A DNA stretch of 51,288 nt, from positions 1-51,288 of the forward strand of contig ONJG01000027.1 in assembly GCA_900318105.1 (NCBI GenBank), written 5' to 3'. Below, piece by piece: positions 1 through 9,228 of this stretch (its first letter is position 1; each line of letters opens with the position of its first letter). The notes beneath the pieces were generated by a model. The model searched no databases, was not told where the DNA came from, and saw only the letters and a program-made list of their open reading frames with translations. This stretch comes from an uncultured Eubacteriales bacterium. GTDB taxonomy: Bacteria > Bacillota > Clostridia > Peptostreptococcales > Anaerovoracaceae. The position numbers and the translations under genes were made by a program.

Positions 1-51
1 GCCTTGTTCCGGACCGGGGACAGGGCTTTTAGATTTTAATAAAGGAAACGG
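1..51. other. Left edge, probable end of an upstream gene
   Basis: One forward frame reads without interruption from base 1 to a TAA at 37-39, so the last codons of an upstream gene may be here, but 12 codons cannot be identified. An AAAGGA ribosome binding site at 41-46 serves the permease that follows. No terminator is visible, so the transporter operon could begin further left. Confidence 0.3.
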
Positions 52-1077
52 GTGAGAATGAGACGGGACGGCAGGTTGCCGAATTACTGGAAGTTAATAC
101 TGATAGTGCTGCCGTTTGTTGTGGCACTGATTGCACTCGGAATCGGGAGGATGAGCATAAGTCCTGCCGAGGTTATTGAGGTGCTGAGGGCGAGGCTTTT
201 CGGCGGAGCATATGCCGGAAGCGAGCTTACGGAAAAGACCGTGATGCAGCTCAGGCTGCCGAGGATAATCCTCGCGGCACTCGTGGGCGCGGGATTATCC
301 GTGTCCGGCACTGCCTTTCAGAGCCTCTTTGCGAATCCTCTGGCCACGCCGGACACGCTCGGCGTCGCAAGCGGGGCTTCGTTCGGCGCCGCGCTCGGCA
401 TCCTTATGGATGTTGGGCTGATCGGCGTGCAGATAATGGGTCTTCTCATGGGAGGCCTCGCTGTCACGCTGACATGGCTCGCGGGCTCAGGAAAGGACAA
501 GGGAGGGCTGAGCTATATAGTGCTCTCGGGCATCATGATGGGCTCGCTTTTTTCGGCGCTGGTATCGCTGATTAAATATGTGGCGGACGAGGAGTCGCAG
601 CTTCCCGCCATCACATACTGGCTGATGGGAGGACTCGACAAGGCAAACTACAAGACGCTTGCCCTCGGAGCGCCCGTGATCATCGCGGGCATAGTGATGT
701 TCATGCTGATCAGATGGCGCATGAACCTGCTGCCGCTTTCGGATGATGAGGCCAAAGCTTCCGGAGTGAATGTGAGGCTCCTGAGAGGAGCCAGCGTGGT
801 GGCCGCAACAGCCATAACCGCATCATGCGTTTCGATGTGCGGACAGGTAGGCTGGGTGGGGCTCATCATACCGCATATGTGCCGGATGATGTTCGGAAGC
901 AATCACCTGTCTCTTGTGCCTGCCTCGGTGAGCCTGGGAGCGGTCTTTATGATAGTCGTGGACACGATGGCGAGGACTGTCTCGGCATCCGAGATACCCG
1001 TGTCCATACTTACGGCCATAATCGGTGCGCCGTTCTTCGTGATGCTGATGAGAAGATCGGGAGGCTGGCGCATATGA
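52..1077 (+). CDS. FecCD-family ABC transporter permease
   Basis: A 341-residue, very hydrophobic protein with the about ten membrane segments and length usual for FecCD/BtuC permeases, which import ferric chelates, haem or cobalamin as a homodimer. The family-typical stretch LRLPRIILAALVGAGLSVSG lies near residues 68-87, and FANPLATPDTLGVASGASFG follows near 93-112. The start is taken as GTG at 52, 5 bp after AAAGGA; ATG at 58 is possible. It overlaps the ATPase gene by four bases (ATGA). The substrate cannot be read from sequence. The neighbouring HydE- and nitrogenase-like genes suggest a metal complex or tetrapyrrole. Confidence 0.9.
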   Translation: MRMRRDGRLPNYWKLILIVLPFVVALIALGIGRMSISPAEVIEVLRARLFGGAYAGSELTEKTVMQLRLPRIILAALVGAGLSVSGTAFQSLFANPLATPDTLGVASGASFGAALGILMDVGLIGVQIMGLLMGGLAVTLTWLAGSGKDKGGLSYIVLSGIMMGSLFSALVSLIKYVADEESQLPAITYWLMGGLDKANYKTLALGAPVIIAGIVMFMLIRWRMNLLPLSDDEAKASGVNVRLLRGASVVAATAITASCVSMCGQVGWVGLIIPHMCRMMFGSNHLSLVPASVSLGAVFMIVVDTMARTVSASEIPVSILTAIIGAPFFVMLMRRSGGWRI

Positions 1078-1868
1078 GTTTGCTGAGAATCGAGAGCGGC
1101 TCATTTGCATACAAAGGCGGGCCGCAGATACTGAAAGATATAAATATAGATGTGGAGAAGGGCGAGATACTGGCGATTCTCGGTCCGAACGGCGCCGGAA
1201 AGACGACGCTGCTTCGCTGCATGATGGACATGCTGCACTGGCAGGAGGGCAGGAGCCTCCTGGGTGGTGAGGACATCAGGACGATGCCTGCATCAAAGCT
1301 CTGGAGGAAGATGGCTTACGTGCCGCAGGCGAGGTCGGCTGCCGCATCATATACGGCTTTTCAGACCGTGCTGCTTGGACGAAGCAGCAGGATAGGCGCA
1401 TTTTCCGCACCGTCAGACGAGGACATGGCTGCAGCGGAGCGCGTGATGAAGGAGCTCGGGATATGGCATCTTGCGGATAAGCATTGCCACGAGATAAGCG
1501 GAGGAGAGCTGCAGATGGTGCTCATCGCGCGTGCCATGGCAGGGGAGCCTGAAGTTCTCGTGCTCGATGAGCCTGAGTCGAATCTCGACTTCAAAAACCA
1601 GCTCGTGGTGCTCGATGCGATGTCTGAACTTGCAAGCTCCGGAGTTGCCTGCATATTCAACACGCACTACCCGGCCCACGCTCTTCAGAGGGCTGAGAAA
1701 TCCCTGATGCTGACCAAAGGGGGCATGTACATATACGGGCCGACCAGATATGTGGTCAGCGAGGACGACATAAGGAGCATATTCGGGGTCAATGCGGTCA
1801 TTGAGGAAGTGCGTGGCGGCGATGAATCCGTACGCACGATAATCCCGATAAGTATAGATGAGAAATAA
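1074..1868 (+). CDS. FecE/BtuD-type ABC transporter ATP-binding protein
   Basis: A 264-residue ATPase that would power the preceding permease. Walker A GPNGAGKTT is at residues 37-45; the signature ISGGELQ and Walker B VLVLDEPES follow, then an H-loop (NTHYP). The start is the ATG whose last two bases are shared with the permease stop. The reading frame stays open upstream to 825, but that part runs inside the permease gene and has no ribosome binding site. The end overlaps the next gene by 11 bp, so translation of this operon is tightly coupled. Length and motifs are standard for siderophore/B12-type importers. Confidence 0.92.
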   Translation: MSLLRIESGSFAYKGGPQILKDINIDVEKGEILAILGPNGAGKTTLLRCMMDMLHWQEGRSLLGGEDIRTMPASKLWRKMAYVPQARSAAASYTAFQTVLLGRSSRIGAFSAPSDEDMAAAERVMKELGIWHLADKHCHEISGGELQMVLIARAMAGEPEVLVLDEPESNLDFKNQLVVLDAMSELASSGVACIFNTHYPAHALQRAEKSLMLTKGGMYIYGPTRYVVSEDDIRSIFGVNAVIEEVRGGDESVRTIIPISIDEK

Positions 1869-2904
1869 AGATCTGATTGAAAAACTGAAAATTCAGCGCG
1901 GGCTGGCAGAGGATGAATGGGTGCAGATCATCGATACTTTCGATGAGGAAGACCTGAGATTTGCCATGGACACGGCGCGCGGGATCACGATTGAGCGTTT
2001 TGGAAAGAAGATATACTTTCGCGGCATCGTGGAGTTCACGAATGTCTGCAGGAACGACTGCTATTACTGCGGCATCCGGGCGGGCAATTCAAATTGCGCG
2101 AGATACAGACTTGATGAAGAGGACATACTCGCCTGCTGCGAGGACGGCTATGCGCATGGCTTTCGCACCTTTGTGCTGCAGGGCGGCGAGGATCCGTATT
2201 ATACAAAGGAAAAGATCTGCGGCATAGTGCGCAGGATTTCAGAGAGATTTCCGGACTGCGCGGTGACGATGTCGATAGGAGAACTTGACAGGGATTTTTA
2301 TCAGGCGCTCTATGATGCCGGCGCAAGGCGTTATCTTCTGAGGCATGAGAGCGCAGATGCATCGCATTATGCGATGCTGCATCCTGCATCGCAAAAGCTT
2401 GAGAGCAGGATGCGCTGTCTGAAAGACTTAAAGGAGATAGGCTTTCAGACAGGCTGCGGGATCATGGTCGGAAGCCCATACCAGACGAGCCGACATATAG
2501 CTAAGGACATGATGTTCATGGCGGAGTTCAAACCGGAGATGGTGGGCCTCGGCCCGTTCATCCCACACAGGGACACGCCGTTTCGGGATGAACCCGCAGG
2601 ATCCGTGGACTTGACGCTGATGGTCATAGCGCTGACACGGATCATGCTGCCCGATGCGCTCATACCATCTACGACAGCGCTCGGGACGGCCGAGGCCGAA
2701 GGGCGCCAGAAAGGCGTTCTGGCCGGTTGCAATGTAGTGATGCCTAACCTTTCTCCGATGGAAGTGAGAAAGAAATATATGCTGTATGATGGAAAGGTCG
2801 GTACGGACATGAGTGCAGAGACCGGCATCAGAACACTCAGGGCGCAGATGGAAGAAATAGGATATGAAGTGGTGGTCGCCCGCGGCGACTTTCAGAGGAG
2901 ATGA
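1858..2904 (+). CDS. HydE-like radical SAM enzyme
   Basis: A 348-residue radical SAM protein with the cluster motif C64-x3-C68-x2-C71. It closely resembles HydE, the [FeFe]-hydrogenase maturase: CGIRAGN after the motif, a YRL-EEDI element, RHESAD near residue 163, [11 protein letters not shown] near 230, and STTALGT and VVMPNLSP near the C-terminus. HydE acts on a small Fe(CO)2(CN)-cysteine complex; relatives are PylB and BioB. The cysteines that bind HydE's optional second cluster are not apparent. No HydF or HydG is in the window, and the gene is embedded between a transporter and a nitrogenase-like set (4-bp overlap with the NifH-like gene), so it may mature or modify that enzyme's cofactor. 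That role is inference. Confidence 0.85.
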   Translation: MRNKDLIEKLKIQRGLAEDEWVQIIDTFDEEDLRFAMDTARGITIERFGKKIYFRGIVEFTNVCRNDCYYCGIRAGNSNCARYRLDEEDILACCEDGYAHGFRTFVLQGGEDPYYTKEKICGIVRRISERFPDCAVTMSIGELDRDFYQALYDAGARRYLLRHESADASHYAMLHPASQKLESRMRCLKDLKEIGFQTGCGIMVGSPYQTSRHIAKDMMFMAEFKPEMVGLGPFIPHRDTPFRDEPAGSVDLTLMVIALTRIMLPDALIPSTTALGTAEAEGRQKGVLAGCNVVMPNLSPMEVRKKYMLYDGKVGTDMSAETGIRTLRAQMEEIGYEVVVARGDFQRR

Positions 2905-3662
2905 AAATGGTTAAGATTGCAATTTACGGAAAGGGCGGAATAGGAAAATCCACGACGGTTTCAAATGTCTCCGCCGCACTTGCAGACATGGGATACAAGG
3001 TAATGCAGATAGGATGCGATCCCAAGGCCGACTCCACGGAGAGCCTGCACGGTGGCAGGAAGATAAGCACCGTGCTGGATCTCGTCAGAGAGCGTAAGAA
3101 TGACTTTGAGCTCTCCGACATGGTATGCGAGGGCTACGGGGGAGTCATATGCGTGGAGGCGGGCGGTCCGACTCCCGGGCTCGGCTGCGCCGGGCGCGGC
3201 ATTATAGCGGCCCTGGATAAACTAAAGGAAAAGGGTGCATACAATGCCTACGAGCCAGACGTCGTTATATACGACGTGCTGGGCGACGTTGTCTGCGGAG
3301 GATTTTCCATGCCGATGAGAGGCGGATACGCAGACAAGGTATTTGTGATAACGTCCGGAGAAAATATGGCCATCCACGCTGCGGCCAATATCGCGGTCGC
3401 AATAGACGGCTTTAAGGACCGCGGATATGCGTCCCTCGGCGGCATCATCTTAAACCGCAGGAACGTAAAGGACGAGGACGCCAAGGTCCGCGAGCTCGCA
3501 TCAGACATAAACAGTGAGATAGTAGGCGAGCTCAGCCGCAGCGAGACCGTAACAGATGCAGAGGACCTCGGCAAGACCGTAATCGAGGCCTTTCCGGACA
3601 GCGAAATGGCCGAGGAGTACCGCAAACTCGCCCAAAAACTCCTCGAAATCTGCAAGCAATAA
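2901..3662 (+). CDS. NifH-like ATP-dependent electron-transfer protein
   Basis: A 253-residue homologue of nitrogenase Fe protein and of BchL/CfbC. The P-loop GKGGIGKST is at residues 10-18. Cluster ligands Cys96 (in GLGCAGRGI) and Cys132 (in [11 protein letters not shown]) are both present and would hold one [4Fe-4S] between two subunits. The switch-I region CDPKADS is intact. It should pass electrons, with ATP hydrolysis, to the two downstream component-1-like proteins. It is about 20-40 residues shorter than NifH of nitrogen fixers. Its ATG overlaps the hydE-like stop codon. No NifB, NifE, NifN or other fixation genes are nearby, which argues against nitrogen fixation. Confidence 0.92.
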   Translation: MKMVKIAIYGKGGIGKSTTVSNVSAALADMGYKVMQIGCDPKADSTESLHGGRKISTVLDLVRERKNDFELSDMVCEGYGGVICVEAGGPTPGLGCAGRGIIAALDKLKEKGAYNAYEPDVVIYDVLGDVVCGGFSMPMRGGYADKVFVITSGENMAIHAAANIAVAIDGFKDRGYASLGGIILNRRNVKDEDAKVRELASDINSEIVGELSRSETVTDAEDLGKTVIEAFPDSEMAEEYRKLAQKLLEICKQ

Positions 3663-3686
3663 CAAAAGAATAAAGGACATATAAGC

Positions 3687-5057
3687 ATGTTAAAAAGAAT
3701 AAACGAGAGAGACGACAGAAATACGGAAATAAATAAGAAGGAAATCCCGCATATAAGAATAGGGGATGCGGAATTTCCGGCGCCTTTCAAATCGGGGCTT
3801 GAGTACGCATCACCCGCAAGGGGCACATGGAACATAGTCCACACCGGGATGCTCATCCCGGAGGCGCACGAGATATTCGTGTGCGCTTCATGCTGCCTGC
3901 GCGGCGTTGTGCTCACGGCGGCCGAGATGGGCGCCATGGACAGGTTCTCGACAGTCGAGATCCGTGAGCACAACCTCCTCGATGGCGACATGGAGGATCT
4001 CGTCATCGAGGGCGTTTCGGACATAATAAACAAGCTTCCGAAACGGCCGCCCGCAGTCCTCGTATACACCAGCTGCGTACACCACTTCACGGGTGTGGAC
4101 CTCGATATGATATACGAAAGGCTGCGCGAGCGCTTCCCGGACATAGACTTTACGGACTGCTACATGAATCCGATTATGAGAAAGAGCGGTCTCACACCGG
4201 ATCAGCTCATGCGCTCGCGCCTCTACACCATGCTGCATGAGCGTGAGATAAACCCGAGGGCGGTCTCCATCATAGGAAACGACCTGCCGACCGACGAGGA
4301 AAGCGAGCTCATGCAGATGCTGCTGGCAAACGACTTCACGGTGCGCGAGATCACATCCTGCAGGACCTACGAGGAGTATCAGGAGATGGCAGAGAGCGCA
4401 TACTACATTTCCTACTATCCGGACGCCGCGCCCGGCGGCGACATGCTGGCAGAGAGACTCGGCGGCAAACACATAAAGCTCAAATTCAGCTTTGACTACG
4501 AGGAGATAGACGAGTCCTTTGCGGAGCTTGCGGGTGCGCTCGGCATCAATCCGAGAAAGCCCGATGAGATATCCGACGCAAGGCGCCTCTGCGAGGATGA
4601 GCTGGCAGAGACAAAGGAGCTCGCGGGCGACATGCCGATTGCCATAGATTATACGTACTGCACGAGGCCGCTCGGGCTCGCAAAGCTGCTTCTGACACAC
4701 GGCTTCAACGTGCGCAGGGTATATCTCGACGCCGTGTCCGCAGGGGATAAAGAGGCATTTGACTTCCTGAAGAGAAAGTACCCGGACCTCGACCTTGCAC
4801 CGACGGTCCACGCGGGCATGAGATTTGCCCAGGCGCCCGGTCATGAAAAGCTGCTGGCGCTCGGACAGAAGGCCGCATATTTTGAAAATACAAATCACTT
4901 CGTAAATGTGGTCGAAGGCGGCGGCATGATGGGCTACGAGGCCGTATACAAAACCGCACGTCTGATGCGGGAGGCCATAAATAACGAAAAGAATATGAAA
5001 GAACTTGTCGGCATCAAGGGGCTCGGCTGCGAGAGCGGATGTTGCAGCGGCATATAA
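3687..5057 (+). CDS. Nitrogenase component 1-like protein, NifD-type position
   Basis: A 456-residue oxidoreductase of the nitrogenase component 1 superfamily, which also includes BchN/BchB and CfbD. Candidate cluster ligands are Cys66, Cys69 and Cys70 (CASCC) and Cys130 (YTSCVHH), placed like P-cluster ligands. By eye, the position of the FeMo-cofactor cysteine of NifD falls on tyrosine in SYYPDAAPGG (about residue 243), so a FeMo-type cofactor is unlikely. The C-terminus carries an extra cysteine group, C448-x3-C452-C453, which I do not know from described members. The start has AAGGAC 11 bp upstream. It probably forms a heteromer with the next product and accepts electrons from the NifH-like protein. 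Confidence 0.85.
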   Translation: MLKRINERDDRNTEINKKEIPHIRIGDAEFPAPFKSGLEYASPARGTWNIVHTGMLIPEAHEIFVCASCCLRGVVLTAAEMGAMDRFSTVEIREHNLLDGDMEDLVIEGVSDIINKLPKRPPAVLVYTSCVHHFTGVDLDMIYERLRERFPDIDFTDCYMNPIMRKSGLTPDQLMRSRLYTMLHEREINPRAVSIIGNDLPTDEESELMQMLLANDFTVREITSCRTYEEYQEMAESAYYISYYPDAAPGGDMLAERLGGKHIKLKFSFDYEEIDESFAELAGALGINPRKPDEISDARRLCEDELAETKELAGDMPIAIDYTYCTRPLGLAKLLLTHGFNVRRVYLDAVSAGDKEAFDFLKRKYPDLDLAPTVHAGMRFAQAPGHEKLLALGQKAAYFENTNHFVNVVEGGGMMGYEAVYKTARLMREAINNEKNMKELVGIKGLGCESGCCSGI

Positions 5058-5114
5058 AAACAGAAACCCGGCCGGAACTGATTGGATATAACTTACAAAA
5101 GGAAAAGGAAAAAA

Positions 5115-6359
5115 ATGAAACAAACATCCAGAATCACATCGACATATTCTGCAGACACCATGGGAGTATGCTCGGCGCTTTTTGAGCTGGGCGGCATGAC
5201 CATCATGCACGACGCCTCGGGCTGCAACTCAACATATACCACGCACGATGAGCCGCGCTGGTACGACATGGACAGCATGGTATACATCTCCGCTCTTACT
5301 GAGATGGAGGCCATAATGGGTGATGACGAAAAGCTGCTCGGAGACATCGAGGATGCGGCACGCGAATACCACCCCGGGTTCGTGGCAATTGCCGGAACGC
5401 CCATACCGACCATGACCGGTTTTGACTTCGAAGCGGCAGCCGAAGTGCTCGAGCAGAGGCTCGGAATCCCGTGCTTTGGATTTCCGACCACCGGCATGAA
5501 TACATACATCCACGGAGCGTCGATGGCACTCGCCGGATTAGTCGACAGATTCATAGACGATCCGAGCAAAGATTGGATAGAGGCAAAGCTGAAAGAGGTT
5601 GAAACATCAGATGAGGAGGTCCCGTTCAAGGTAAATCTGATAGGGCTGACGCCCCTGGACTTCTCCGTGAACGGACAGGCCGAGTCGGTCGCTGCATGGC
5701 TCAAAGAGCGTGGCTTTGAGGTCGGCGCGAGGCTCGCCATGGGAAGCAGCCTCGAGGAGATAGGACGCGCGTCCGAGTGCGAAGTCAACCTGGTGGTCTC
5801 TGCGGCAGGCTACGAAGCAGGGCTCATGATGTATAAAAAGTTCGCAATACCGAGCGTGATAGGCCTGCCGATAGGACCCAAACAAAGCGAGCTGCTCGAG
5901 GACGCGCTGAGAAAAGCCGCGGGCGAGTACCGCAGGTTCAGGACCTCCGGCACCATATACGAGAGAACCGGCATGACGTCCGTAAAGATACACCCGAATG
6001 ACCTCGATCCCGTGCACAAGGATGAAATAGTGGCGATTATAGGAGAGGGCATCACGAGTTTCTCACTGGCAAACTGCGTGAGATTTGAAACAGGTCACAA
6101 AACCAAAGTGCTCTGTGCTACCGAGTGCCCCGATAACGTGCTCAGGGAGTGGGATGTGATGACTCCGGATGAGGACGATATAATACTGGAGCTTGCGGGA
6201 GCAAGCTACATCATCGCAGACCCGCTGTATGAACCGATATGCCCGCCGGATGCAGAATTCATAGCGCTGCCGAGCGAGGCATTCTCCGGCAGGCTATACA
6301 GGGACGATATTCCTAACCTTATTGCAGATCCGGAGACTATACTTCGAAGACTCAGTTAG
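5115..6359 (+). CDS. Nitrogenase component 1-like protein, NifK-type position
   Basis: A 414-residue second component 1-like subunit. The N-terminal stretch with Cys19 and Cys37 (HDASGCNST) aligns by eye with the region of NifK holding Cys95 and with the BchB region whose aspartate binds the DPOR cluster. The third NifK P-cluster cysteine has no counterpart, because GTPIPTMTG occupies that place. The start is the ATG at 5115 behind an AAAGGAAAAGG ribosome binding site; an upstream TTG at 5082 is in frame but lacks one. Together with the preceding gene it would form a two-subunit reductase core. The substrate is unknown. Confidence 0.82.
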   Translation: MKQTSRITSTYSADTMGVCSALFELGGMTIMHDASGCNSTYTTHDEPRWYDMDSMVYISALTEMEAIMGDDEKLLGDIEDAAREYHPGFVAIAGTPIPTMTGFDFEAAAEVLEQRLGIPCFGFPTTGMNTYIHGASMALAGLVDRFIDDPSKDWIEAKLKEVETSDEEVPFKVNLIGLTPLDFSVNGQAESVAAWLKERGFEVGARLAMGSSLEEIGRASECEVNLVVSAAGYEAGLMMYKKFAIPSVIGLPIGPKQSELLEDALRKAAGEYRRFRTSGTIYERTGMTSVKIHPNDLDPVHKDEIVAIIGEGITSFSLANCVRFETGHKTKVLCATECPDNVLREWDVMTPDEDDIILELAGASYIIADPLYEPICPPDAEFIALPSEAFSGRLYRDDIPNLIADPETILRRLS

Positions 6360-6363
6360 CGTT

Positions 6364-6384
6364 ATGGGCGTGACAACACCCCAT
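6364..6384 (+). other. Hairpin after the NifK-like gene
   Basis: ATGGGCGTG and CACCCCAT can pair around a 4-base loop with one bulged C, just after the stop codon. No T-run follows, so it is more likely an mRNA-end stabiliser or weak attenuator lowering or separating expression of the downstream lipoprotein than a full terminator. Confidence 0.35.
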
Positions 6385-6464
6385 ACACGGACGCGCTTAA
6401 TCACTTAATAATGTTAATCAGGGATGGGACACTATATAAATTTTTTCAAAGGAGGATTCTGAGT

Positions 6465-7628
6465 ATGAAGAAATCATTTCTGAGTATGAAGACAACGAAA
6501 CTTATTGCACTTATGATGGCCATGGTCATGATGCTTATGGCCCTCGCAGCATGCGGCGGCGGAAGCCAGGAGAGCAGCGATGCAGAGGAGGCGGCACCTG
6601 CTACCATCACGGTCACCGACCATGCGGACAAAGAGGTTAAAGTGCCTGCAGAGATTAATAGAATCGCAGTCTGCGATATATTCCCTCTGCCGAGCGTGCT
6701 GACGGTATTCTTTAACTCCGCAGACAAGATCGTAGGCATGCCTGAGCCCAGTATGACAGCAGCCAAGAACGGACTGCTCGGACAGCTCTATCCTGAGATT
6801 CTGAACGCAGAGACAGGCTACATCGACGGCAGCAACGTCAACATGGAAGAGCTCGCAAAGCTCGAGCCGGATGTGGTATTTTACAGCGCATCGAGCCCCG
6901 AGATCGGAGAGCAGCTTACAAATGCGGGATTTGCCGCAGTGGCTATTTCGGTCAACAAGTGGAACTACGACTGCATCGAGACTCTCAACAACTGGATTGA
7001 CCTGCTCAGCCAGATGTTCCCGGAGAGCGACAAGGCTGAGGCCGTAAAGACCAAGTCCAACGAGATGTATGAGATGGTGCAGGAGCGCGTCAAGGATATT
7101 CCGGACGAGGAAAGAGCCAAGGCATTCTTCCTCTTCCAGTACAGCGACACGACCCTCCTGACTTCAGGCAAACAGTTCTTCGGTCAGTGGTGGGCTGATG
7201 CCATCGGAGCCAAGAATGTCGCAGAGGAGCTCACTCAGGACAATTCCGCTCCGGTTAACATGGAGCAGGTCTATGCGTGGAACCCCGATCTGATCTTCAT
7301 GACCAACTTCAATACGTTCTTCCCGGACGACCTCTACAGCAACACGGTCGAGGGATATGACTGGAGCGCGGTCGATGCAGTGAAGAATCAGAGAGTGTTC
7401 AAGATGCCGCTCGGTATGTACAGGAGCTACACACCGGGAGCAGACTGCCCGGTCACACTGCTCTGGATGGCCAAGACAGCATATCCCGAGAAATTCGAGG
7501 ATGTGGATGTAATCAAGGAGGCCAAAGACTACTATAAGGAAGTGTTCGGTATCGAGCTGACGGACGATCAGGCCAAGTCGATATTCGAACCTGCACAGAG
7601 CGCAGGTGGCGGCTTCGCCTATCAATAG
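6465..7628 (+). CDS. Periplasmic-binding-protein-2 family lipoprotein (FecB/BtuF type)
   Basis: A 387-residue extracellular binding lipoprotein. The signal peptide ends in the lipobox LAAC near residues 26-29, followed by a GGGSQESS linker. The body is Peripla_BP_2-like: it opens with the characteristic ITVTDHADKEVKVP, contains MEELAKLEPDVVFY near residue 125, and closes with WNPDLIF and VFKMPLG elements. It should capture the ligand for the permease/ATPase pair at the start of the window, although five genes intervene. The start at 6465 has AAAGGAGG upstream; an in-frame ATG at 6411 does not. Its position after the nitrogenase-like genes ties the transporter to that enzyme as one system. Confidence 0.9.
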   Translation: MKKSFLSMKTTKLIALMMAMVMMLMALAACGGGSQESSDAEEAAPATITVTDHADKEVKVPAEINRIAVCDIFPLPSVLTVFFNSADKIVGMPEPSMTAAKNGLLGQLYPEILNAETGYIDGSNVNMEELAKLEPDVVFYSASSPEIGEQLTNAGFAAVAISVNKWNYDCIETLNNWIDLLSQMFPESDKAEAVKTKSNEMYEMVQERVKDIPDEERAKAFFLFQYSDTTLLTSGKQFFGQWWADAIGAKNVAEELTQDNSAPVNMEQVYAWNPDLIFMTNFNTFFPDDLYSNTVEGYDWSAVDAVKNQRVFKMPLGMYRSYTPGADCPVTLLWMAKTAYPEKFEDVDVIKEAKDYYKEVFGIELTDDQAKSIFEPAQSAGGGFAYQ

Positions 7629-7655
7629 AAACAGCGTCGTAAAACAGCAACGAAA

Positions 7656-7700
7656 AACATCACGTATATGCAGTCACAGTGACATGATATACGTGATGTT
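7656..7700. terminator. Bidirectional terminator between convergent genes
   Basis: Two perfectly complementary 14-base arms (AACATCACGTATAT and its complement) enclose a 17-base loop that contains a second small palindrome, GTCACAGTGAC. Read on the minus strand the stem is followed by TTTTT, so it ends the symporter transcript well; on the plus strand the T-run is poor. The lipoprotein and symporter genes converge on it. Confidence 0.75.
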
Positions 7701-7717
7701 ATTATATGGGGGTTTGT

Positions 7718-9145
7718 TTATTTTACGTCGTCGCTTTTATCCTCCGCGTGGTACGGCACATATTCTTCATCGCTGAAGTAGTTCTTGATCAGCTTGATCA
7801 CCGTGCCGGACAGGAGGAATACTCCTATCAGGTTCGGGATGGCCATGAGTCCGTTAAAGGTCTCTGCTACCTCCCAGATGAGACCGAGGTTTACGGTCGC
7901 TCCGAGTATGGCTACGAGGGAGTAGAGAATCAGGAAGGGCTTTTGTGCAGCGCTTCCGAAAATGAACTCTGCGCATCTGGTGCCGTAAAGTCCCCAGCCG
8001 AGAATGGTGGAGAATGCGAAGCAGCACATTGCAACAGCTGTGAATATGGACACCCAGTTACCATAGGTATTGGTGAAGCCCTGGATGGTGAGCTCTGCTC
8101 CGGCTGCCTGGCCATACTGGATGGACGCCTGTCCGCAGAGTATGATGAGGGCTGTCATGGTGCAGATTACGATGGTGTCGACGAATACCTCGAAGATTCC
8201 GAAGAATCCCTGCTTTACGGGGTGATTTACGTCAGCGCTCGCATGTGCCATAGAGCCTGTACCGAGTCCTGCCTCGTTTGAGAAGATACCTCTTGCGATA
8301 CCCTTCTGAAGGCTGAGAAATGCGCTTCCGACAACTCCGCCGGTGACTCCTGCAGGGCTGAATGCTCCCTCAAAGATGGAAGCGATGGCGCCCGGCACGT
8401 ACTTGTAGTTGATTACGATCACGCCGATTCCGAGCAGGATGTAGAACACGGCCATGAACGGCACGAGCTTCTCTGTTACAGCACCGATTCTCTGGACTCC
8501 GCCGATGAGAATAAAGGCGATGAGCACGGCGAGTATGACGCCGATGACGAGGTTCAGGGTCTGGATGCCTGATTCTCCCATCACATTGAATGATGTGAGC
8601 GCGGTATCGATAGATGTCGTGATTGTGTTGACCTGGGTCGCGTTGCCCGTTCCGAATACGGCGAGTACTCCGAATATGGCAAACATCGTTCCGAGCCATT
8701 TCCAGTTCTTGCCAAGACCGTTTTTGATGTAGTACATCGGTCCGCCGACGTATGTGCCGGTGTCGTCGATCTCCCTGAAGTGAACGGCGAGCGTTACCTC
8801 CGAGAATTTCGTGCACATTCCGAGGATGGCGGAAATCCACATCCAGAAGACCGCTCCCGGGCCTCCGATGGCGACAGCTCCTGCCACTCCTGCGATGTTA
8901 CCCGTGCCTACCGTTGCGGCAAGCGCCGTACACAGGGCCTGGAAAGGCGAGATGGCTCCTTCGGCTGTCTGATCCTTTGAGAAGATCTTTCCGAAGGTCT
9001 CTTTCATCGCGAGTCCGAACTTGCGGATCTGGATGAAACCGGTGCGTATGCTGAGATACAGTCCGATACCCAGTATGCACACCATGGCGGGAATGCCCCA
9101 TACAAAATTGTTGATGGCAGCGTTGATACTAGCAATAGTTTCCAT
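7718..9145 (-). CDS. Alanine/glycine:cation symporter (AGCS family)
   Basis: A 475-residue membrane protein of the AGCS family, importing glycine or alanine with sodium. Family signatures include ATVGTGNIAGVAGAVAIGGP near residue 75, GGPMYYIKNGLG near 132, and IFSNEAGLGTGSMAHA near 290. The start is the ATG preceded by AAAGGAGTG; the longer open frame upstream runs through the regulatory RNA and is rejected. A tandem glycine riboswitch and a ligand-sensitive terminator precede it, which makes glycine the likely substrate or signal. Confidence 0.93.
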   Translation of the reverse strand: METIASINAAINNFVWGIPAMVCILGIGLYLSIRTGFIQIRKFGLAMKETFGKIFSKDQTAEGAISPFQALCTALAATVGTGNIAGVAGAVAIGGPGAVFWMWISAILGMCTKFSEVTLAVHFREIDDTGTYVGGPMYYIKNGLGKNWKWLGTMFAIFGVLAVFGTGNATQVNTITTSIDTALTSFNVMGESGIQTLNLVIGVILAVLIAFILIGGVQRIGAVTEKLVPFMAVFYILLGIGVIVINYKYVPGAIASIFEGAFSPAGVTGGVVGSAFLSLQKGIARGIFSNEAGLGTGSMAHASADVNHPVKQGFFGIFEVFVDTIVICTMTALIILCGQASIQYGQAAGAELTIQGFTNTYGNWVSIFTAVAMCCFAFSTILGWGLYGTRCAEFIFGSAAQKPFLILYSLVAILGATVNLGLIWEVAETFNGLMAIPNLIGVFLLSGTVIKLIKNYFSDEEYVPYHAEDKSDDVK

Positions 9146-9228
9146 TTTTACACTCCTTTGTCTCACATGGGATATCCGCATGAATGAGCCGGTAAGAGCC
9201 GGAGCAAATGCCGAGGAAGCGGCAGGCC

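Noticed and set aside
825..1073. N-terminal extension of the ABC ATPase
   Set aside because: It runs inside the permease gene in another frame and has no ribosome binding site; the ATGA overlap start fits better.
3248..5210. Long open frames on the minus strand (about 300 and 440 codons) opposite the NifH- and NifD-like genes
   Set aside because: They lie antisense to clearly recognisable genes, lack ribosome binding sites and recognisable domains, and follow from the codon bias of the real genes.
52..7628. True nitrogen-fixation operon
   Set aside because: No NifB, NifE, NifN or NifV, the subunits are shorter, and the FeMo-cofactor cysteine position is not kept.
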